Made by a program: the position numbers and the translations under genes. The notes beneath the pieces were generated by a model that was not told the DNA's origin, did no database searches, and saw only the letters and a program-made list of their open reading frames with translations. Shown here piece by piece: positions 25,190-32,403 of a DNA stretch of 64,000 nt. Position 1 is the first letter of the stretch. Every line of letters begins with the position of its first letter. This DNA comes from Dolichospermum compactum NIES-806 (GTDB lineage: Bacteria > Cyanobacteriota > Cyanobacteriia > Cyanobacteriales > Nostocaceae). Location: NCBI RefSeq assembly GCF_002368115.1, contig NZ_AP018316.1, positions 4,584,795 through 4,648,794 on the forward strand. The letters run 5' to 3'.

Positions 25190-26526
25190 TGTCTATTCCA
25201 GTTTCTCTTACTTCTATTCCTGATTCTCTATTAGATAGAGATGCTTTTTTAACTGGTTTATTAAGTCGGGTAACTACTACAAAACAAGATGGTTGGTTAC
25301 AGGATTTGCGCGACGGTGCTGTTAATTGGGTGCGTCATTCTGTTATCCCCAATACCCGCGAGGAAGAATGGCGATTTACTGATTTATCACCTCTGAAACA
25401 GGTAACATTCAATAATAATGTAGAGACGTTCCATGGAACGTCTCTACAATCCATGATTTTACCTGAAGTTTCTCAGCGGTTAGTATTTGTAAATGGTGTT
25501 TATGCACCTGATTTATCTAATACTGAAGATTTACCTGCTGGTGTGAAAGTTGGTAATTTCGATGTTTTACCTGATGAAGTTACACAGCAATATTTAGCAC
25601 AATCTGAGGGAACAAGGGAAGTTTTTACTGCTCTGAATACTGCAGCTTTAAATGATGTCGCTGTGGTGTGGGTTGGTAAAAATGTGGTGGTGGAAACTCC
25701 CATTCATTTACTTTTTGTTTCTGTGTCGGCTGAGTCTGCAACTATTTCCCAACCTCGTGTTTTAGTGGTGGCTGAAGGTAATTCTCAGGTGGGTTTGATT
25801 GAAGAATATACGAACCACAAAGACACGGAGAACACAGAGGGGGGAGTTTACTTCACCAATAGTGTGACGGAAATTTGGGTAAATGAAAATGCTCAGGTGA
25901 GTCACAATAGAATTGTTCGGGAAGGTGAAGCGGCTTTTCATGTTGGAAAAACTGCTGTTACTCAGGCGCGATATAGTCGTTATAATTGTAATGCGGTGAC
26001 TGTTGGTGGTAAGATATCTCGTCACAATTTGGAGATATTGCAAACTGGTGAGCAAACGGAAACGACGCTGAATGGTTTGACTGTGATTGCTGATAATCAA
26101 TTGGCTGATACTCACAGTGCTTTGTCTTTAAATCATCCTCATGGTGTGAGTAAACAGTTACACAAGTGCATTATAGGCGATCGCGCTCATGGTGTGTTTA
26201 ATGGTAAGATTTTTGTTCCTAAACTGGCGCAATTAACTGACGCATCTCAATTAAATCGCAATTTGCTGTTATCATCTAAGTCGAGAATTGACACCAAACC
26301 TCAATTAGAAATCACTGCTGATAATGTCAAATGCGCTCACGGTGCTACTGTCAGTCAATTGGAAGATGATCAAATATTCTACCTGCAAAGTCGCGGTATT
26401 GATGAAAATAATGCCCGGAAATTATTAGTTAATGCTTTCGCAATGGAAATTATTAACTTTATTCCTGTTCCTTCTTTGCGAGAAAGTTTGTTGAGAACCG
26501 TCACAAGTCTCACTAATAAGTTATAA
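25189..26526 (+). CDS. sufD: SufD, Fe-S cluster assembly protein
   Basis: SufD is the SufB paralogue in the assembly complex. The start chosen is ATG at 25189, overlapping the sufC stop by one base; this gives 445 residues. EEEWRFTDLSPL, RLVFVNGVYAP, the beta-helix body and the C-terminal AHGATVSQLEDDQIFYLQSRG (His of the SufB-SufD interface) are present. Two short stretches are repeat-derived: a 28-bp perfect palindrome at 25420-25447 encodes part of NNVETFHGTSLQS, and 25808-25840 encodes TNHKDTENTEGG. Both are in frame and lie in loops before conserved segments, so function is probably kept. Confidence 0.97.
   Translation: MSIPVSLTSIPDSLLDRDAFLTGLLSRVTTTKQDGWLQDLRDGAVNWVRHSVIPNTREEEWRFTDLSPLKQVTFNNNVETFHGTSLQSMILPEVSQRLVFVNGVYAPDLSNTEDLPAGVKVGNFDVLPDEVTQQYLAQSEGTREVFTALNTAALNDVAVVWVGKNVVVETPIHLLFVSVSAESATISQPRVLVVAEGNSQVGLIEEYTNHKDTENTEGGVYFTNSVTEIWVNENAQVSHNRIVREGEAAFHVGKTAVTQARYSRYNCNAVTVGGKISRHNLEILQTGEQTETTLNGLTVIADNQLADTHSALSLNHPHGVSKQLHKCIIGDRAHGVFNGKIFVPKLAQLTDASQLNRNLLLSSKSRIDTKPQLEITADNVKCAHGATVSQLEDDQIFYLQSRGIDENNARKLLVNAFAMEIINFIPVPSLRESLLRTVTSLTNKL
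25420..25447. repeat. 28-bp perfect palindrome inside sufD
   Basis: The arms read GTAGAGACGTTCCA and its complement. A near-identical copy (one mismatch) is at 37712-37739 in intergenic DNA, which shows that this is a mobile or dispersed repeat and not SufD-specific sequence. Confidence 0.9.
25808..25840. repeat. Dispersed ACCACAAAGACACGG-type repeat inside sufD
   Basis: The sequence GAACCACAAAGACACGGAGA within sufD resembles the dispersed motif seen in intergenic DNA at 24358-24395, 26625-26650 (inverted) and 32348-32388. It codes for a hydrophilic loop. Confidence 0.65.
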
Positions 26527-26534
26527 AAAAGGCA

Positions 26535-26585
26535 GAATTTAGGAGTTAAAGAAGGATATCTCAAACTTCTTCAACTCCTAAATTC
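26535..26585. repeat. 20-bp stem hairpin between sufD and sufS
   Basis: GAATTTAGGAGTTAAAGAAG (26535-26554) pairs with 26566-26585 at 19 of 20 positions, with an 11-nt loop. There is no T-tract after it, so it may be a processing or stability element within the operon transcript. Confidence 0.75.
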
Positions 26586-26661
26586 CAGCGCTTACGCAAA
26601 ATCTCTCTGTAACCCTCTTCCCTTCGCTTCCTTCGTCCCTTCGTGGTTCATTTTATTAAAA

Positions 26662-27927
26662 ATGGTCATCACTTCTACCAAATCTCTCGCTGATAAAGTT
26701 CGCTCTGACTTCCCAATTTTACATCAGGAAGTTCACGGTAAACCCCTGGTTTATCTCGATAATGCGGCTACTTCTCAAAAGCCTTTAGCTGTATTAAATG
26801 CTTGGCGTGATTATTACGAACAATATAATTCTAATGTTCATCGTGGCGCACATTTTCTCAGTGGAAAGGCTACTGATGCTTATGAGGGTGCGCGTGATAA
26901 AATTGCTAAATTTATTAATGCAAAATCACGCCAAGAAATTGTTTACACTCGCAATGCAACCGAAGCTATTAACTTAGTTGCTTACAGTTGGGGAATGAGC
27001 AATTTACAGCCGGGAGATGAAATTATTCTTTCGGTAATGGAACACCATAGTAATATCGTTCCTTGGCAATTTGTCGCCCAAAAAACAGGCGCAATATTAA
27101 AGTTTGTTGAATTAACACCGGAAGAAACTTTTGATTTAGAACAGTTTAAAAACCTGATTTCTGACAAAACAAAACTGGTTTCTATCGTTCATATTTCTAA
27201 TACATTGGGTTGTATAAATCCAGTTAAAGAAATAGCCGAAATTGCTCACAGATACGGTGCGAAATTCTTACTTGATGCTTGTCAAAGTGTTCCCCATACT
27301 CCTATTGATGTCCAAGAACTGGACTGTGATTGGTTGGTAGCTTCTGGACATAAAATGTGCGCTCCTACTGGCATTGGTTTTTTATATGGTAAGCTGGAAT
27401 TACTAGAAGCAATGCCGCCATTTTTCGGTGGTGGTGAGATGATTGCAGAGGTATTTTTAGACCATTCCACATACTCAGAATTACCCCATAAATTTGAAGC
27501 TGGTACTCCGGCTATTGGAGAAGCGATCGCACTTGGTGCAGCGATAGATTATCTTACTAATATCGGTATGGATAAAATCCATGCTTATGAAGCTGAATTA
27601 ACTGCCTATTTATTCGAGCAATTAGGGCAAATACCCCAAATTAAAATCTACGGACCAAAACCTAATGCTGAAGGGCAAGGGAGAGCCGCATTAGCAGCTT
27701 TTACGGCAGAGGGTGTCCACGCTAATGATTTAGCAACATTGTTAGATCAAGAAGGTATTGCAATTCGTGCTGGACATCATTGCACGCAACCATTACACCG
27801 TTATTTGAGTTTATCAGGAACTGCACGGGCAAGTTTATCTTTTTACAATACTCGTGAAGAAATTGATATTTTCATCAAAGCATTGAAGGAGACTTTGGAC
27901 TTTTTTGCTGGTGTGTTTGGCGATTGA
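26662..27927 (+). CDS. sufS: Cysteine desulfurase SufS
   Basis: PLP-dependent enzyme that removes sulfur from cysteine as a persulfide for SufBCD. The 421-residue product has the PLP Lys231 in VASGHKMCAPTG and the catalytic Cys374 in IRAGHHCTQPLH, the group II (SufS) motif. DNAATSQKP at the N-terminus and HHSNIVPWQ are typical. It ends the sufBCDS operon, 135 bp after sufD across a hairpin. ATG at 26662 is the only good start. Confidence 0.98.
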   Translation: MVITSTKSLADKVRSDFPILHQEVHGKPLVYLDNAATSQKPLAVLNAWRDYYEQYNSNVHRGAHFLSGKATDAYEGARDKIAKFINAKSRQEIVYTRNATEAINLVAYSWGMSNLQPGDEIILSVMEHHSNIVPWQFVAQKTGAILKFVELTPEETFDLEQFKNLISDKTKLVSIVHISNTLGCINPVKEIAEIAHRYGAKFLLDACQSVPHTPIDVQELDCDWLVASGHKMCAPTGIGFLYGKLELLEAMPPFFGGGEMIAEVFLDHSTYSELPHKFEAGTPAIGEAIALGAAIDYLTNIGMDKIHAYEAELTAYLFEQLGQIPQIKIYGPKPNAEGQGRAALAAFTAEGVHANDLATLLDQEGIAIRAGHHCTQPLHRYLSLSGTARASLSFYNTREEIDIFIKALKETLDFFAGVFGD

Positions 27928-28218
27928 GAATAGTTAAACGGGCGGTTAGAAACCGCGTCTACACAAACAAAACCCACCTGCGTGGGTTTCAAATCTTTGA
28001 TTTTTTCTTAGTCCGCGCAGGCGGACTTCGTTTGTCTAGCCGTGAATTCCATTCGCCAAGGCTGAAGTTGACTAAATCCCTACCCGCAGAATCTTAGCAG
28101 TATTGTATTGAATCCTGACCCTAATGAAAATGTTGCATATACATATACAAAGTTAGTAATTTCTAGGAAAATATGCCATAACAGAAGCGAAGATACTCCG
28201 ATAATTAGGTTTCTATAG
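27928..28218. repeat. Intergenic double-hairpin repeat
   Basis: No gene. At about 27941-28057 two inner hairpins, AACCCACCTGCGTGGGTTT (27971-27989) and AGTCCGCGCAGGCGGACT (28010-28027), sit between outer arms containing ACACAAAC / GTTTGTCT. A related element with the inner hairpins in the opposite order lies at 58255-58380. The remainder is AT-rich and likely carries the GNAT gene promoter. Confidence 0.75.
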
Positions 28219-28683
28219 ATGAAATATTCTCAGATTCAATTTAGCCAAAGCCTTGCGGATATTGATCTTTCCCAACTCCAAGAACTGTTTAATCTGGCTG
28301 CTTTTTGGGCAAAAGGACGTAGTATTAAGGATTGGGGTATAGCTCTTGCTAACAGTGAACCTGTTATTTCTATCTGGGATAGGGAATTATTAATTGGTTT
28401 TGCTAGAGCCACCTCTGATGGCATCTATCGCGCTACAATTTGGGATGTTGTCATTCATCCAGATTATCAAGGTAACGGTTTGGGTAGCAAGTTGGTGGAA
28501 ACGGTTTTAAGTCATCCCAGAATGCAGAAGGTAGAGCGTGTATACTTAATGACAACGCACCAACGGGAGTTTTATGAAAAGATTGGTTTTCAAGTCAATA
28601 ATACCACAACAATGGTTTTAGATAATCAATCTAATTTTGATGCTTTTGTCAGTGAAGAGATTTGTTTGCAAGAGTCTCTATAG
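28219..28683 (+). CDS. GNAT family N-acetyltransferase
   Basis: A 154-residue GCN5-related acetyltransferase. The acetyl-CoA-binding motif A is DVVIHPDYQGNGLGSKLVE (about residues 76-94), and the C-terminal HQREFYEKIGF is the usual strand-helix end. The substrate is unknown; the N-terminal ISQLQELFNLAAFWAKGR pattern resembles small cytoplasmic GNATs of cyanobacteria. It is convergent with, and overlaps by 35 bp, the histidine kinase-like gene. Confidence 0.9.
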   Translation: MKYSQIQFSQSLADIDLSQLQELFNLAAFWAKGRSIKDWGIALANSEPVISIWDRELLIGFARATSDGIYRATIWDVVIHPDYQGNGLGSKLVETVLSHPRMQKVERVYLMTTHQREFYEKIGFQVNNTTTMVLDNQSNFDAFVSEEICLQESL

Positions 28684-29557
28684 GTATGGATATTTGCAGT
28701 CTAGTTAACTGCGATGTTTCTTTGTGGTTGGTGGGAAAAGGCAAAATTTCTAATTTTCCTCCCATCAATTCTACCAAACGTTGATTGAGTGAAAGTTTCA
28801 TTCCTGGTGACAAATCTATATTTTCTTGAGTTGTTTGAGGTTCTGATTTCATCAAATCTAGAGATTCATTTGTGATTACTGTATCAGTGGGTACGTCTAA
28901 CCAAATATTGACCCAATTATCTGGAGATTGTAAGTTGCTAGAAAGATGTATATTCCCTTCTTCCATGTTAGCAACTGTTGTATCTATCAAATTAATTAAT
29001 ACTTGTTTGAGCCAATGGTAATCTGTCAAAATCTGAATTTCTGGATCTGACGGTGATAAAATAAAAGGATAATTGCGGTTAACGGCTAGTAAATAAGTTA
29101 GTTCATAAACTTCCTGGAGAAATTCACTTAATTGAAAAGCCTGAATATCTAATTTATTTCTACCAGATTCGATTTTGGAAACATTGAGAATTTCATCAAT
29201 TATTTTCAATAATTTCAGAGATTTTTCGTAAGCTTGTTGGACAAACTCTCGTTCTTCTTGGGGATTTTCACACAAATCTGCCAAAATCAGTTGATGTAAA
29301 CCCATCATACTCCCTAAAGGCGATCGCAATTCATGACCAATCCTAGCTAAAAAACCCCCTTGAAATTGGCTCATTTCCCGCGCCTGATAGTAGGCTAATT
29401 GGGTTTGCTCTAATTCTGCCAAAAGTGGGTTTTCTTGCTGTTGTGGAGCATTTTCAACGGGAACGGATGCAGATTTGCTAGACTGAAGGAATAATCTACA
29501 AAAACCTATTCCTAATCCTATTCCCGCGCCTAAATATAGCCAGTTACTAAAATCCAT
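28649..29557 (-). CDS. Histidine kinase-like protein with degenerate ATPase domain
   Basis: A 302-residue protein with one N-terminal membrane helix (residues 6-24), a coiled linker and a HisKA dimerisation domain with phospho-acceptor His75 in GHELRSPLGSMM. A HATPase-like C-terminus follows. The N-box region (WLKQVLINLIDTTVANM) lacks the usual Asn-Ala-x-Lys pattern, and the G-box is replaced by SPGMKLSLNQRLVELMGG. ATP binding is therefore doubtful and the protein may act as a phosphotransfer or scaffold partner. It overlaps the end of the upstream Sua5/YrdC gene by 11 bp, so the two form an operon. Confidence 0.85.
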   Translation of the reverse strand: MDFSNWLYLGAGIGLGIGFCRLFLQSSKSASVPVENAPQQQENPLLAELEQTQLAYYQAREMSQFQGGFLARIGHELRSPLGSMMGLHQLILADLCENPQEEREFVQQAYEKSLKLLKIIDEILNVSKIESGRNKLDIQAFQLSEFLQEVYELTYLLAVNRNYPFILSPSDPEIQILTDYHWLKQVLINLIDTTVANMEEGNIHLSSNLQSPDNWVNIWLDVPTDTVITNESLDLMKSEPQTTQENIDLSPGMKLSLNQRLVELMGGKLEILPFPTNHKETSQLTRLQISIPIETLANKSLH

Positions 29558-30131
29558 AATTATCTAATTTAATACTACCTTGTCGTAAAATCTGCCAATT
29601 GTTCCCTGTCCATTTAGCAACGGTGGAAGGTATTCCCAAACCTTGGTATTCCGTTGATTCTAATGTTAAAACCTCTGGAAATTGAGCTTCTATAGCTGCT
29701 TTGGTTTCTAAAGCTGGTTGTCCTGATAAATTAGCGCTAGTTGTCGCCATTGGACCAGTTTGCGCCAAAATAATTTGAGCAACTGGATGATTGGGGACGC
29801 GAATTCCAATAGTAGTCGGTTCAACAGGATTCATGACAGTGGGAATTTTGTCACTAGCTGGTAAAACTAAAGTTAAAGCACCTGGCCAATATTGATTAAC
29901 AATTTTTTGCCAGGTTTGATATTCTCTTTGGCTACCTTGAACATAATCCCATAAATCTTCGGCTTTGGCAGCCATTAAGATTAAAGGTTTATCAAAACTG
30001 CGTTGTTTCGCAGCATAAATTAATTCTGCTTGTACTGGTATGGTGGCTAATGCAGGGACGGTATCTGTAGGGAAACTAATGAGTTTTCCCGCTTTTGCAG
30101 ATTCTATTAGGACTGATAATGAAAGATTCAT
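29547..30131 (-). CDS. Sua5/YciO/YrdC family threonylcarbamoyl-AMP synthase
   Basis: Makes threonylcarbamoyl-AMP for the t6A modification of ANN-decoding tRNAs. The 194-residue product from ATG 30131 begins MNLSLSVLIESAKAGKLISF and has SFPTDTVPALA, the KQRSFDKPL motif that binds substrate, and the PTTIGIRVPNHP and TSANLSG segments. A longer frame to 30215 adds 28 residues that come from the repeat upstream of the protease modules and look spurious. The downstream histidine kinase gene overlaps by 11 bp. Confidence 0.92.
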   Translation of the reverse strand: MNLSLSVLIESAKAGKLISFPTDTVPALATIPVQAELIYAAKQRSFDKPLILMAAKAEDLWDYVQGSQREYQTWQKIVNQYWPGALTLVLPASDKIPTVMNPVEPTTIGIRVPNHPVAQIILAQTGPMATTSANLSGQPALETKAAIEAQFPEVLTLESTEYQGLGIPSTVAKWTGNNWQILRQGSIKLDNYGF

Positions 30132-30198
30132 AAAGATGGTTTTTCTGCTGGTGTTTTGAGTTAAGGATGATTTTTTTGATATTATTATCATAGTAGAA

Positions 30199-30531
30199 AT
30201 GGGGTTTAAAAACATGACTCAACTAACACCAAAACAACCAGCAAGAAGAGGAAGAATTTTCCCTGAGTTGACTTTATCACCGGAAGAATTGGCTAGACGT
30301 AAGGCTGAAAATGAGGCATTTCACAAACGTTGTCGGGCAATTTTTGAGCGTGTTCGTCCTGAGTTGATTAAAGAACATTATAATTGGTATATTGCCGTAG
30401 AACCTGATAGTGGTGATTATTTTGTTGATCAAGATATAGAAGTTGCTAGTCAGCAAGCACGAGAAAAACACCCTCATGCTGTACATTGTATGTTTCGGTT
30501 GAATGAAATTGGAGCAGTTGGGAGAATATGA
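30199..30531 (+). CDS. Module protein A, copy 1 (unknown, DUF5678-like tail)
   Basis: A 110-residue protein, first gene of unit 1. A basic N-terminus (TPKQPARRGRIFPELTLSPE) is followed by a helical, charged middle and a C-terminal beta region WYIAVEPDSGDYFVDQDIE with AREKHPHAVHCMFRLNE. The end resembles the small DUF5678 fold; this is a weak resemblance. ATG at 30214 has GGGG 9 nt upstream and may be the real start, which would remove five residues. The stop overlaps the protease start (ATGA), so the two are translationally coupled. Function unknown. Confidence 0.75.
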   Translation: MGFKNMTQLTPKQPARRGRIFPELTLSPEELARRKAENEAFHKRCRAIFERVRPELIKEHYNWYIAVEPDSGDYFVDQDIEVASQQAREKHPHAVHCMFRLNEIGAVGRI

Positions 30532-30890
30532 TAGAGGGTTATTTTGGTGATGGGGGGCAGCTATTTTTTGAAATTGATTTGATTAATGCTGATGCTTTAA
30601 ACTTACCTGTAGAGACAATGTTAGATACTGGCTTTACAGGTTTTCTAGCAATTAATAAACAAGATTTAGAAGCACTAGATTGGCAGTTTATTCGGGAACA
30701 AGAATTGATCACAGCCCAAGGAGAAAAAGCTTTTGATTTATATTTAGGTAAAGTGATTTTGGATGATCAAGAGTATGAAATTCCTGTTTATGCTGGAGAT
30801 GAATTAACGGAGATTTTATTGGGTTCTCGCTGGTTGGAGTTTTTGCCTTTGGTGGTGAATTTTCAAGCTGGTGTTTTGACTTTAGGATGA
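30528..30890 (+). CDS. Module protein B, copy 1: retropepsin-like aspartyl protease
   Basis: A 120-residue clan AA aspartic protease-like protein. The catalytic signature is LDTGFTGFLAI with Asp at about residue 33, followed by the second hairpin and the C-terminal LLGSRWLEFLPLVVNFQAG, where the hydrophobic-Gly pattern matches COG5550-type proteases. These act as dimers, each subunit giving one Asp. It overlaps protein A by 4 bp. Substrates are unknown; a job in processing its partner or another protein is inference. Confidence 0.82.
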   Translation: MIEGYFGDGGQLFFEIDLINADALNLPVETMLDTGFTGFLAINKQDLEALDWQFIREQELITAQGEKAFDLYLGKVILDDQEYEIPVYAGDELTEILLGSRWLEFLPLVVNFQAGVLTLG

Positions 30891-30918
30891 TTTTTTGGAT
30901 ACTATTATAATAGTACAA

Positions 30919-31251
30919 ATGGGGTTTAAAAACATGACTCAACTAACACCAAAACAACCAGCAAGAAGAGGAAGAATTTTCCCTGAATTGACTTTATCGC
31001 CGGAAGAGTTAGCTAAACGTAAAGCAGAAGATGAACAATTTTATCAACGTTGTTGGGCAATTTTTCAAAGATTACTGCCTGAGTTGATGAAAGAACATTA
31101 TAACTCGTATATTGCTGTAGAACCAGATAGCGGTGATTATTTCATTGATCAGGATATGGAAGTCGCTAGTAAAAAATCACGGGAGAAACATCCTAATGTG
31201 ATACATTTTCTATTTCGCATCAATGAAACAGGGGTAACAGGAAGAATATGA
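30919..31251 (+). CDS. Module protein A, copy 2
   Basis: The 110-residue copy in unit 2. Residues 1-37 are nearly identical to copies 1 and 3, whereas 38-110 differ at many positions (for example AIFQRLLPELMKEHYNSYIA and ASKKSREKHPNVIHFLFRIN). The start at 30919 is chosen to match the other units; an upstream ATG at 30895 would extend it into the spacer. It overlaps the protease gene by 4 bp. Function unknown. Confidence 0.75.
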   Translation: MGFKNMTQLTPKQPARRGRIFPELTLSPEELAKRKAEDEQFYQRCWAIFQRLLPELMKEHYNSYIAVEPDSGDYFIDQDMEVASKKSREKHPNVIHFLFRINETGVTGRI

Positions 31252-31610
31252 TACAGGGTTATTTTGGTGATGAGGGGCAGCTTTTCTTTGAAATTGAATT
31301 AATTACTGCTGAAGGCTTAAATCTGCCTGTAGATGCTTTATTTGATACTGGATTCACAGGCTTTATGGCTATTAATAAACAAGATTTAGAAGGATTGAAT
31401 TGGTCATTTATACGCAAGCAACGTTTACGCACTGCACAGGGAGAGTCAAGATTTGATATCTATTCAGGTAAAGTGATTTTGGATAATCAAGAGGATGAAA
31501 TTCCTGTTTATGCTGGAGATGAATTAACGGAAATTTTATTGGGTTCAGCGTGGTTGGAGTTTTTGCCTTTGGTGGTGAATTTTCAAGCTGGTGTTTTGAC
31601 TTTGGGATGA
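31248..31610 (+). CDS. Module protein B, copy 2: retropepsin-like aspartyl protease
   Basis: A 120-residue protease-like protein with the active-site motif FDTGFTGFMAI intact. The N-terminal half (YFGDEGQLFFEIELITAEG) and the flap region (FIRKQRLRTAQGESRF) differ from copies 1 and 3, while the last 45 residues, from GKVILDNQ to the end, are almost the same. One residue of interest is Asp for Tyr in QEDEIPVYAG. Same partner overlap. Confidence 0.82.
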   Translation: MIQGYFGDEGQLFFEIELITAEGLNLPVDALFDTGFTGFMAINKQDLEGLNWSFIRKQRLRTAQGESRFDIYSGKVILDNQEDEIPVYAGDELTEILLGSAWLEFLPLVVNFQAGVLTLG

Positions 31611-31638
31611 TTTTTTTGATATTATTATAATATTAGAA

Positions 31639-31971
31639 ATGGGGTTTAAAAACATGACTCAACTAACACCAAAACAACCAGCAAGAAGAGGAAGAATTTT
31701 CCCTGAATTGACTTTATCACCGGAAGAGTTGGCTAGACGTAAGGCTGAAAATGAGGCAGAGTATCAACGTTATCGAACAATTTTTGAGCGTGTACGTCCT
31801 GAGTTGATCAAAGAACATTATGGTTGGTATATTGCTATTGAGTTAAATAGTGGTGATTACTTAATTGATCAAGATAAAGAAATTGCACATCAAAAAGCCC
31901 GCGATAAATACCCAAATGCTGATCATTGCGTTTTTTGTTTGAATGAATCTGGAGCAACTGGGAGAATATGA
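31639..31971 (+). CDS. Module protein A, copy 3
   Basis: The 110-residue copy in unit 3, again with the conserved basic N-terminus and a variable body (EAEYQRYRTIFERVRPELIK, ELNSGDYLIDQDKEIAHQK, ADHCVFCLNE). It has two cysteines in the last strand that the other copies lack in that pattern. Start context and the 4-bp overlap with the protease gene are as in the other units. Confidence 0.75.
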   Translation: MGFKNMTQLTPKQPARRGRIFPELTLSPEELARRKAENEAEYQRYRTIFERVRPELIKEHYGWYIAIELNSGDYLIDQDKEIAHQKARDKYPNADHCVFCLNESGATGRI

Positions 31972-32330
31972 TAGAGGGTAAATTTGGTGAAAAAAAGCAG
32001 CTATTTTTTGAAATTGAGTTGGTTGCTAATGATGGTTTAAGTTTGCCTGTGGATGCTTTATTTGATAGTGGTTTCACAGGCTTTATGGCTATTAATACAC
32101 AAGATTTAGATGGACTTAATTGGAATTATGTAGATAAAGAAATTCTGCGAACTGCTCAGGGTGAAATCACGTTTGAAAGATATTTGGGTAAGGTGATATT
32201 GGATAACCAAGAGTATGAAATTCCTGTTTATGCTGGAGATGAATTAACGGAGATTTTATTGGGTTCAGAGTGGTTGGAGTTTTTGCCTTTGGTGGTGAAT
32301 TTTCAAGCTGGTGTTTTGACTTTGGGATGA
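31968..32330 (+). CDS. Module protein B, copy 3: retropepsin-like aspartyl protease
   Basis: A 120-residue copy with DSGFTGFMAI at the active site (DSG is also a valid retropepsin signature). The flap region (YVDKEILRTAQGEITFERYL) is unique to this copy; the C-terminus is shared. The unit ends 30 bp after its stop codon, where similarity to the inter-unit spacer is lost and a dispersed AACCACGAAGGCACG repeat begins. Confidence 0.82.
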   Translation: MIEGKFGEKKQLFFEIELVANDGLSLPVDALFDSGFTGFMAINTQDLDGLNWNYVDKEILRTAQGEITFERYLGKVILDNQEYEIPVYAGDELTEILLGSEWLEFLPLVVNFQAGVLTLG

Positions 32331-32403
32331 ATGATTTTGGGGAAATAAACCACGAAGGCACGAAGAGCGCGAAGGTAAGAAAAGAAGAGAGAAAAGAGTA
32401 TTT

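Larger units (their letters stand above)
30141..32340 (+). repeat. Three tandem 720-bp units (plus a remnant of a fourth)
   Basis: The unit starts recur at 30199, 30919 and 31639, exactly 720 bp apart. Each unit has a two-gene module. The 5' 100 bp of the first gene and the 3' 150 bp of the second are nearly identical in all copies, while the central 400 bp differ. At 30141-30198, before unit 1, the tail of another second gene and the spacer can still be recognised, so a fourth copy once preceded. Confidence 0.95.

Noticed and set aside
30141..32340. Transposon or phage origin of the 720-bp tandem units
   Set aside because: No integrase, transposase or terminal inverted repeats found; tandem duplication explains them better.
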